27,653 nt of DNA from NCBI GenBank assembly GCA_025464795.1, contig JAODNB010000146.1:1-27653 (forward strand), in the 5' to 3' direction. Source of the stretch: Frankiales bacterium (lineage in GTDB: Bacteria; Actinomycetota; Actinomycetes; Mycobacteriales; SCTD01). The notes below the pieces were generated by a model, which saw nothing but the letters and a program-made list of their open reading frames with translations, was not told the DNA's origin and made no database searches. The translations under genes and the position numbers were made by a program. Below are positions 22,989 through 27,653 of this stretch, piece by piece (the stretch's first letter is position 1; every line of letters starts with the position of its first letter).

Positions 22989-23186
22989 CTACTGGCGCAG
23001 GCCCGAGGCGCGCCAGGCGCCGGGTCCGGGATGGAGCGTCAGGCGCAGCTGCGGACGGGCCCACAGCGACGGGGGCTCCTCGGTCGGAGCGGGAGCGCCA
23101 CCCCCGGAGCGGGCAGCGAGCAGTGCCACGACCGCCGCCAGCTCCTCAGGCGTCGGGTTGCCGCGCACCAGCCTGAGCGTGGTCAC
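22989..23186 (-). CDS. accE5: Acyl-CoA carboxylase epsilon subunit
   Basis: A 65-residue protein with the epsilon-subunit pattern: RLVRGNPTPEELAAVVALLAA at the N-terminus, a proline-rich middle, then W-x-RP and a C-terminal PGAWRASGL. The epsilon subunit joins and activates the AccA3-AccD5 complex in actinobacteria. The GTG start at 23186 overlaps the accD5 stop (GTGA). The gap to accA3 is 65 nt and contains the accA3 Shine-Dalgarno and a promoter-like box. The gene is easily missed because of its size, but position and motif agree. Confidence 0.9.
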   Translation of the reverse strand: MTTLRLVRGNPTPEELAAVVALLAARSGGGAPAPTEEPPSLWARPQLRLTLHPGPGAWRASGLRQ

Positions 23187-24772
23187 AGCGGGATGTTCCC
23201 GTGCTTGCGCGGCGGGTTGGACGCCCTCTTGGTCGCGAGCAGCCGGAGCGCCTTCGCGATCTCCAGGCGGGTCGCCGCCGGCTCGATGACGGCGTCCACG
23301 AAGCCGCGCTCCGCAGCGATGTAGGGGTTGGCGAACGTGTCCTCGTACTCCGTCATGAACTCGGCGCGGGCGGCATCGGGGTCCGCAGCCGCGGCGATCT
23401 CCTTGCGACGCACGATGTTGACGGCGCCTTGCGCACCGACGACGGCGACCTGCGCCGTCGGCCAGGCGAGGTTGATGTCGGCGCCGAGGTGCTTGGACCC
23501 CATGACGACGTAGGCGCCGCCGTACGCCTTGCGGGTGATGACCGTCACCAGCGGCACGGTCGCCTCGGAGTAGGCGTAGAGCAGCTTCGCGCCTCGGCGG
23601 ATGATGCCGGCGTGCTCCTGGCTCACCCCGGGGAGGTAGCCGGGGACGTCGACGAACGTCACGACCGGGACGTTGAAGGCGTCGCAGGTGCGGACGAAGC
23701 GGGAGGCCTTCTCCGCGGCGTCGATGTCGAGGCAGCCGGCGAACTGCATCGGGTTGTTGCCGACGACGCCGACAGAGCGGCCCTCGATGCGGCCGAAGCC
23801 CACGACGATGTTTGGCGCCCAGAGCTGCTGCACCTCGAGGAAGTCACCGTCGTCGAGGACGGCCTCGATCACGGTGTGCATGTCGTAGGGGGCGTTGTTG
23901 CTGTCGGGGATGAAGGTGTTGAGCTCGGTGAGGGGCTCCTCCTCCAGCGCGTCCGGCCCGTCGAAGACCGGCGGCTCGGAGAGGTTGTTGGACGGCAGGT
24001 AGGACAGCAGGGCCTTGGCGACCTCGATCGCCTCGTCCTCGTCCTGGCTCATGAAGTGCGCGACGCCGCTCTTGCTGTTGTGCGCCCGAGCACCGCCGAG
24101 GTCCTCGATGCTGATGTCCTCGCCGGTGACGGTCTTGATGACGTCGGGGCCGGTGATCATCATGGCGCTGGCGCCGTCGACCATGAGGTTGAAGTCGGTG
24201 AGGGCGGGCGAGTAGACGTGGCCGCCTGCGCAGTTGCCGAGGATCAGCGAGATCTGCGGGACGACGCCTGAGGCCATCACGTTCCGGTAGAAGATGTCGC
24301 CGTAGAGGGCGAGCCCCATGATGCCTTCCTGGATGCGCGCGCCCGAGCCCTCGTTGATCCCGACCACGGGGCAGCCCATCTTCAGCGCGAGGTCCATGAC
24401 CTTCACGATCTTCTCGCCGTACACCTCGCCGAGGGCACCGCCGAACACCATCGCGTCCTGGCTGAAGATGCAGACCGGGCGGCCGTCGACCGTGCCGTAG
24501 CCGGTGACCACGCCGTCGCCGATGGGCCGGTTCTTCTCGAGCCCGAAGTCGCGGGCCCGGTGCCGCGCGAGCGCGTCGGTCTCGGTGAAGCTGCCGGGGT
24601 CCAGGAACTGGTCGATGCGCTCGCGGGCCGTCTTCTGGCCCTTGGCGTGCCGCTTCTCGAGCGCCGCCTCCGTACCTGGGTGCAGCGATGCGTCCACGCG
24701 CCGGCGCAGCTCGTCGAGCTTGCCGGCGGTCGTGTGGAGGTCAGGAGTGGGGGCCACGGGCTCAGCAGTCAC
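23183..24772 (-). CDS. accD5: Acyl-CoA (propionyl-CoA) carboxylase beta subunit
   Basis: A 529-residue carboxyltransferase. Seen: N-terminal helix with KRHAKGQKTARERID, SQDAMVFGGALGEVYGEK, GINEGSGARIQEG (acyl-CoA oxyanion site), GNCAGGHVYSPAL, and in the C-terminal domain GYLPGVSQEHAGIIRRGAK and RKAYGGAYVVMGSK (biotin oxyanion site). Length and motifs fit the AccD5/PccB group, whose main product is methylmalonyl-CoA. Propionyl-CoA from steroid degradation is an obvious source. The GTG start at 24772 has TACCCT 7 nt upstream and no Shine-Dalgarno. Longer readings (to 25030) cross into birA and are rejected. It is followed by accE5 with a 4-nt overlap. Confidence 0.94.
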   Translation of the reverse strand: MTAEPVAPTPDLHTTAGKLDELRRRVDASLHPGTEAALEKRHAKGQKTARERIDQFLDPGSFTETDALARHRARDFGLEKNRPIGDGVVTGYGTVDGRPVCIFSQDAMVFGGALGEVYGEKIVKVMDLALKMGCPVVGINEGSGARIQEGIMGLALYGDIFYRNVMASGVVPQISLILGNCAGGHVYSPALTDFNLMVDGASAMMITGPDVIKTVTGEDISIEDLGGARAHNSKSGVAHFMSQDEDEAIEVAKALLSYLPSNNLSEPPVFDGPDALEEEPLTELNTFIPDSNNAPYDMHTVIEAVLDDGDFLEVQQLWAPNIVVGFGRIEGRSVGVVGNNPMQFAGCLDIDAAEKASRFVRTCDAFNVPVVTFVDVPGYLPGVSQEHAGIIRRGAKLLYAYSEATVPLVTVITRKAYGGAYVVMGSKHLGADINLAWPTAQVAVVGAQGAVNIVRRKEIAAAADPDAARAEFMTEYEDTFANPYIAAERGFVDAVIEPAATRLEIAKALRLLATKRASNPPRKHGNIPL

Positions 24773-24779
24773 GTGCTGG

Positions 24780-24785
24780 AGGGTA
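24780..24785 (-). promoter_or_regulatory. -10 box of leaderless promoter for accD5-accE5
   Basis: TACCCT on the minus strand, 7 nt, then GTG at 24772. It is the fourth start in the window with the exact 7-nt spacing. It lies in the 44-nt gap shared with birA. Confidence 0.5.
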
Positions 24786-24816
24786 TCGATCGCTGGAGAA
24801 GGGGTTGAATGCAGGC

Positions 24817-25554
24817 ATGTACGGAGACCTCGCCCGTCCGCCGCTGGACGGTTCTGCCCTGTCCCGCGCGCTCGGTGCGGACGGCTTCCGGGTGGAGGTG
24901 CTGGCCTCCGCCGGGTCGACGAACGCCCTCGTGGCCGAGCGAGCAAGGGCCGGGGAGACGCACGGCCTGGTCGTGGTGGCGGAGGAGCAGACCGCGGGGC
25001 GCGGGCGGCTGGACCGGAGCTGGCTCTCACCGCCGCGCGCGGGGCTGACGTTCTCGGTGCTGCTCCGACCCTCCGGTGCGCTGGGCTGGGTCCCCCTGTT
25101 CGGTGGCCTCGCCGTGGCGCAGGCCCTCCGCGACCACGCCGAGGTCGACGCCTCGTTGAAGTGGCCCAACGACGTGCTCATCGGCGGCAAGAAGGTGGCG
25201 GGTCTGCTGGCGGAGGCGGTGGACGGCGCGGTCGTTCTCGGCATCGGCCTCAACGTCACGACCCGAGCCGATGAGCTGCCGCACGACTCGGCCACCTCCC
25301 TCGCCCTCGAGGGTGCCGCAGCCACGGATCGCCAGACCCTGCTCAAGGCGATCCTGCGAGCCCTCAACGGCGCACTGGGCGATCGGGACGTCGCGGCGTA
25401 CCGGGCCCTGTGCGGGACGCTCGGCCGGACCGTGCGGCTGGAGCTGCCGGGTAACGAAGCGGTCGAGGGCGTCGCTGAGGCCGTGGACGACCAGGGGCGG
25501 CTGGTGATCAACGGCGTCGCTTTTGCCGCTGGAGACGTGGTCCATCTGAGATAG
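24817..25554 (+). CDS. birA: Biotin-[acetyl-CoA-carboxylase] ligase
   Basis: A 245-residue biotin-protein ligase that adenylates biotin and attaches it to the BCCP lysine, here AccA3. Seen: AGSTN (32-36), biotinyl-AMP loop AGRGRLDRSW (60-69), LKWPNDVLIGGKKVAG (114-129) with the conserved lysine, GIGLNV, and a small C-terminal SH3-like domain. There is no N-terminal helix-turn-helix, so it is the class I, non-repressor type common in actinobacteria. The start is ATG 24817; TTGAAT 6 nt upstream could be a leaderless -10. It is divergent from accD5, its functional partner locus, and is followed by the PH-domain gene after 7 nt. Confidence 0.95.
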   Translation: MYGDLARPPLDGSALSRALGADGFRVEVLASAGSTNALVAERARAGETHGLVVVAEEQTAGRGRLDRSWLSPPRAGLTFSVLLRPSGALGWVPLFGGLAVAQALRDHAEVDASLKWPNDVLIGGKKVAGLLAEAVDGAVVLGIGLNVTTRADELPHDSATSLALEGAAATDRQTLLKAILRALNGALGDRDVAAYRALCGTLGRTVRLELPGNEAVEGVAEAVDDQGRLVINGVAFAAGDVVHLR

Positions 25555-25561
25555 TCCCGTC

Positions 25562-26047
25562 GTGGGCTACCCGAGCAAGCTGCTGTCCGAGGACGAGACG
25601 ATCGTGCTCGAGACGCATCCGCACTGGAAGACGCTCGTGCTGCCGATCGTGGAGCTCCTCGTCGTCGCCGGTGTCGCCGGTTTCCTGTTCAGCGTCATCG
25701 ACGACAGCCTTGGGCGCGAGATCCTCAGCGCCGTCGCCGTCCTGCTGGTGCTGGGTCTGGCTCTCGTGCCTTTCCTGCGCTGGCGGACCACGCTGTTCGT
25801 CATCACCAACAAGCGGGTCGTGGTCCGCACCGGGATCCTCAGCCGCACCGGACGCGACATCCCGCTGAACCGCGTGAACGACGTGACGTTCACGCACAAC
25901 CTGCTCGAACGGATGCTCGGCTGCGGCACGCTGCTCGTCGAGTCGGCCGGGGAGCGCGGCCAGGTCCAGCTCACCGAGGTGCCCAGGGTCGAGCAGACCC
26001 AGCGGACCTTGTACGAGCTCGTCGAGCAGGCCGGCAAGGACAGCTAG
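25562..26047 (+). CDS. Membrane protein with bacterial PH domain (Rv3278c-like)
   Basis: A 161-residue protein. Seen: a short cytoplasmic start with ETHPHWKT, two hydrophobic helices (about 25-46 and 53-72), then a bacterial PH (bPH2) domain with TLFVITNKRVVVRTGILSRTGRDIPLNRVNDVTF, the family signature. The function of this family is unsettled; a membrane-associated scaffold role is usual speculation. A homologue sits beside birA in mycobacteria (Rv3278c), and the same neighbour here supports conserved order. The GTG start is 7 nt after the birA stop, with GATAGT 6 nt before it. The TAG stop overlaps the TAG of the convergent small gene through a shared CTAG. Confidence 0.87.
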   Translation: MGYPSKLLSEDETIVLETHPHWKTLVLPIVELLVVAGVAGFLFSVIDDSLGREILSAVAVLLVLGLALVPFLRWRTTLFVITNKRVVVRTGILSRTGRDIPLNRVNDVTFTHNLLERMLGCGTLLVESAGERGQVQLTEVPRVEQTQRTLYELVEQAGKDS

Positions 26048-26325
26048 CGGACGACCTCGCCCTCGATGTCGGTCGCGGGGTCGAACGGCGGCCAGTCGCC
26101 CTGCGGGGCACGGACCTCCTCGTAGCGCTGGGACTGCGCATGGGCGCCCGCGCGCTCACCCGGGCCCCCGGCGTTGACGCCGAGGCAGGTCAGAAGGCCA
26201 CCGAGACCGGCGACGACGCATCCGATGACAGCGGGGGCGCCCCTGGGCAGCACTGTCGCGGAGAGCAGGAAGATGCCCGCAGAGCTTCCGCGAAAGGCGA
26301 AGTACGCCTGCTGCCGCCGGGTCAT
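26044..26325 (-). CDS. Small two-helix membrane protein of unknown function
   Basis: A 93-residue ORF. Residues about 16-50 form two hydrophobic stretches separated by PRGAP. The C-terminal 40 residues are hydrophilic and acidic, ending in PPFDPATDIEGEVVR. I do not recognise a family. It is supported as a real gene by a TACCGT box exactly 7 nt before the ATG, by the tidy fit between two plus-strand genes, and by its stop sharing CTAG with the PH-domain gene. Longer readings upstream to 26466 enter the cyclase gene and are rejected. It is divergent from the cyclase with a 52-nt gap. Confidence 0.65.
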   Translation of the reverse strand: MTRRQQAYFAFRGSSAGIFLLSATVLPRGAPAVIGCVVAGLGGLLTCLGVNAGGPGERAGAHAQSQRYEEVRAPQGDWPPFDPATDIEGEVVR

Positions 26326-26332
26326 GCCTGGG

Positions 26333-26338
26333 ACGGTA
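26333..26338 (-). promoter_or_regulatory. -10 box of leaderless promoter for the small membrane protein
   Basis: TACCGT on the minus strand, 7 nt, then ATG at 26325. It is the same hexamer and spacing as before chsE2. Confidence 0.5.
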
Positions 26339-26377
26339 CGCCCGCACAGGTGCCGACGCATCTGGCAGTCTGCAGGC

Positions 26378-27316
26378 GTGGACGACCTCGAGACCCTGCT
26401 CCTCGGTGAGCCGGTCGAGCTGACCCGGGAGGACGTCGAGCGGCTTGCCGACGTGCCTGCCGACATGGCCAGCGCGGTCTGGGCAGCGATGGGCTTCGCC
26501 GAGCTCCCCTACGGTCAGAAGGCCTTCACCGCTGCCGACGTCCAAGCGCTCGAGACGGCGCGGTCGCTGCTCGACCTGGGGGTCATCGACGCGGACACCC
26601 TGCTGGTCATGGCGCGCGCGATGGGGCAGGGGCTGGCCAAGCTGGCGGAGGCGCAGCTGGACGTCTTCCGGGGCCTGTCTGGCGGCATGACGGTGGACGA
26701 GGCCATCACGGCTGCGGCGACCTCAGCGTCCGACGTGCTGCCGAAGCTCGAGGAGCTCATGCTGTTCGTCTGGCGGCGCCAGTTCGCCGCCGCGGTCCGG
26801 CGGTCGGTGGTGACCGTGACCGAGCACGGCATGCCGGTGCTCGCGATCGGGTTCATCGACCTGGTGAACTTCACCCGGTCCAGCCGCAGCTGGGACTCCA
26901 CGCAGCTGGAACGGACCCTCGAGCGGTTCGAGCGAGACGTGTCCCTGCGGGTGACCGCCGTCGGCGGCCGGATCGTGAAGACGCTCGGTGACGGCGTCCT
27001 GTTCACCACCGACTCCGTGAGCGACGCGGTCCTCGTGGGGCTCGACACGATCGATGCGCACGAGGCGTCACCGGACCTCCCCTCCGTCAGGGCGGGCGTG
27101 GCCCTGGGGCCGGTGCTCGTGCGGCTCGGGGACGTGTTCGGCGAGCCGGTCAACATCGCCAGCCGGCTGGCGGACGAGGCCCGGCCGGGCAGCCTGCTCG
27201 TCGACAAGCTCGCAGCCGAAGCGCTCCCCGAGGGCTGGGAGGCTCGAGCGCTGCACAAGCGGTCGGTCCGCGGCTACCGGGCGCTGACGCCGTACCTCGT
27301 GAAGCGGCCGGACTAG
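26378..27316 (+). CDS. Class III adenylate/guanylate cyclase with N-terminal regulatory domain
   Basis: A 312-residue soluble cyclase. The N-terminal part (about 1-135) is all-helical with LADVPADMASAVWAAMGF and YGQKAFTAADVQALETA, the pattern of the regulatory domain of Rv1264-type mycobacterial cyclases, where it senses pH. The catalytic domain (about 150-305) keeps all six key positions by spacing: metal Asp161 and Asp205, substrate Lys201 and Asp252, and transition-state Asn259 and Arg263. Lys plus Asp predicts ATP use, so cAMP is the likely product. The GTG start at 26378 was chosen because the family begins just there; the open frame runs back to 26174 over the divergent small gene. The stop shares CTAG with the convergent partial gene. 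Confidence 0.88.
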   Translation: MDDLETLLLGEPVELTREDVERLADVPADMASAVWAAMGFAELPYGQKAFTAADVQALETARSLLDLGVIDADTLLVMARAMGQGLAKLAEAQLDVFRGLSGGMTVDEAITAAATSASDVLPKLEELMLFVWRRQFAAAVRRSVVTVTEHGMPVLAIGFIDLVNFTRSSRSWDSTQLERTLERFERDVSLRVTAVGGRIVKTLGDGVLFTTDSVSDAVLVGLDTIDAHEASPDLPSVRAGVALGPVLVRLGDVFGEPVNIASRLADEARPGSLLVDKLAAEALPEGWEARALHKRSVRGYRALTPYLVKRPD

Positions 27317-27653
27317 ACGGGACAGGCTGGACCTCTGACCGCTGCCGGCCACGGACCCTCGGAGTCGTCGACGGCGCGGATGGCGCCGGCGACCGGCAGC
27401 ACGATCCCCTTCGCCAGGCACGATGTCTGCGCCGGCGCGATGTGGAACGCCCGCGGGACCGTCACCTGGAGGGTCAGGCCTGCTCGGTCGACCGGGTCGG
27501 GGCTGAAGACGTAGGCGATCCTCAGAGAGTACGAGAAGGCATACGGCTTGTCCCGGTAGCGCACGTCGTAGTGGATCGCCCCCGACCACTGGACCCGGAG
27601 GGCCTGCTCGCCACTGAGGCCGCTGACCTCGTCGCCGGTGTACTCGCTCCGGA
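27313..27653 (-). CDS. Protein of unknown function, N-terminus beyond window
   Basis: The last 112 or so residues of a longer protein; the frame stays open to the window end, with no convincing internal start (GTG at 27564 is inside the open frame). The visible part is beta-rich, with alternating hydrophobic residues (YAFSYSLRIAYVFSP, AGLTLQVTVP), two cysteines near the end (TSCLAKG and GPACPV) that could form a disulfide, and no membrane helix. It could be an exported or extracytoplasmic protein. I do not recognise a family. Its TAG overlaps the cyclase stop. Confidence 0.6.
   Translation of the reverse strand, partial: RSEYTGDEVSGLSGEQALRVQWSGAIHYDVRYRDKPYAFSYSLRIAYVFSPDPVDRAGLTLQVTVPRAFHIAPAQTSCLAKGIVLPVAGAIRAVDDSEGPWPAAVRGPACPV

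Noticed and set aside
21244..23289. A 681-codon plus-strand open frame over the carboxylase genes
   Set aside because: Antisense to accA3 and accE5, which have clear motifs; Gly/Asp/Arg-rich shadow composition.
24773..25030. Longer N-terminus for accD5
   Set aside because: It would overlap birA antiparallel by more than 200 nt and adds a Pro/Arg-rich shadow. The GTG at 24772 with a box 7 nt upstream fits the family length.
1..27653. Mobile elements, CRISPR arrays, tRNA or rRNA genes
   Set aside because: No transposase or integrase motif, spaced direct repeats, or tRNA-like cloverleaf stretch was seen; the gaps between genes are all short.

Overview
The window is a gene-dense, very GC-rich stretch with strong third-position G/C, many GTG starts and long chains of 4-nt gene overlaps. 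Together with an AccA3/AccE/AccD5-type acyl-CoA carboxylase locus and KshAB, this points to an actinobacterium. A steroid-degrading member of the Nocardioidaceae or a relative fits, but the genus is inference. No rRNA, tRNA, insertion sequence, prophage or CRISPR array was seen, and no gap longer than 300 bases lacks a gene.

Layout. (1) 1-1229, minus: ilvA (threonine dehydratase), cut at the window edge. (2) 1276-9043, minus: a nine-gene operon for the last two steroid rings (C/D), in transcription order SDR (Rv3548c-like), fadE30, a small acyl-CoA dehydrogenase subunit, ipdA, ipdB, ipdC, ipdF, echA20 and a second SDR (Rv3549c-like). (3) 9091-11195, plus: chsE2-chsE1 (fadE29-fadE28), a side-chain acyl-CoA dehydrogenase pair, divergent from the operon. 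The 47-bp gap between the two start codons holds an exact match to the KstR2 operator consensus (9056-9069) and two mirror-image -10 boxes, each 7 nt from its start codon. (4) 11203-11925, minus: a lipoprotein of unknown function. (5) 11998-15404, plus: a tightly packed set of a MarR regulator, kshA, a 69-residue cysteine protein, kshB and an adenylate kinase. (6) 15401-18359, minus: a SAM methyltransferase, an aminoglycoside-phosphotransferase-fold protein whose catalytic Asp is Asn, and an SDR. (7) 18402-19744: an EamA transporter and a convergent gamma-glutamylcyclotransferase-like gene. (8) 19792-26047: lpdA, accA3, accE, accD5, birA and a bacterial-PH-domain membrane protein, a neighbourhood that resembles the mycobacterial Rv3278c-Rv3303c region. 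(9) 26044-27653: a small two-helix membrane protein, a class III nucleotidyl cyclase and a partial gene at the edge.

How the genes fit together. KshAB opens steroid ring B by 9-alpha-hydroxylation. ChsE1-ChsE2 desaturates the short side-chain acyl-CoA. The IpdF/IpdC/EchA20/IpdAB/FadE30 set degrades the remaining C/D bicycle (HIP) to central metabolites. Propionyl-CoA released on the way can be carboxylated by the AccA3-AccD5-AccE complex, which BirA biotinylates. Adenylate kinase after kshB could recycle AMP made by steroid acyl-CoA ligases. The ligase FadD3, thiolase FadA6 and the KstR/KstR2 repressors are not in the window.

The most interesting signals are the single KstR2-type operator apparently serving both ring C/D and side-chain genes, the symmetric leaderless promoters around it, the local MarR-kshA-small ORF-kshB-adk arrangement, and the kinase-fold protein with a substituted catalytic Asp.
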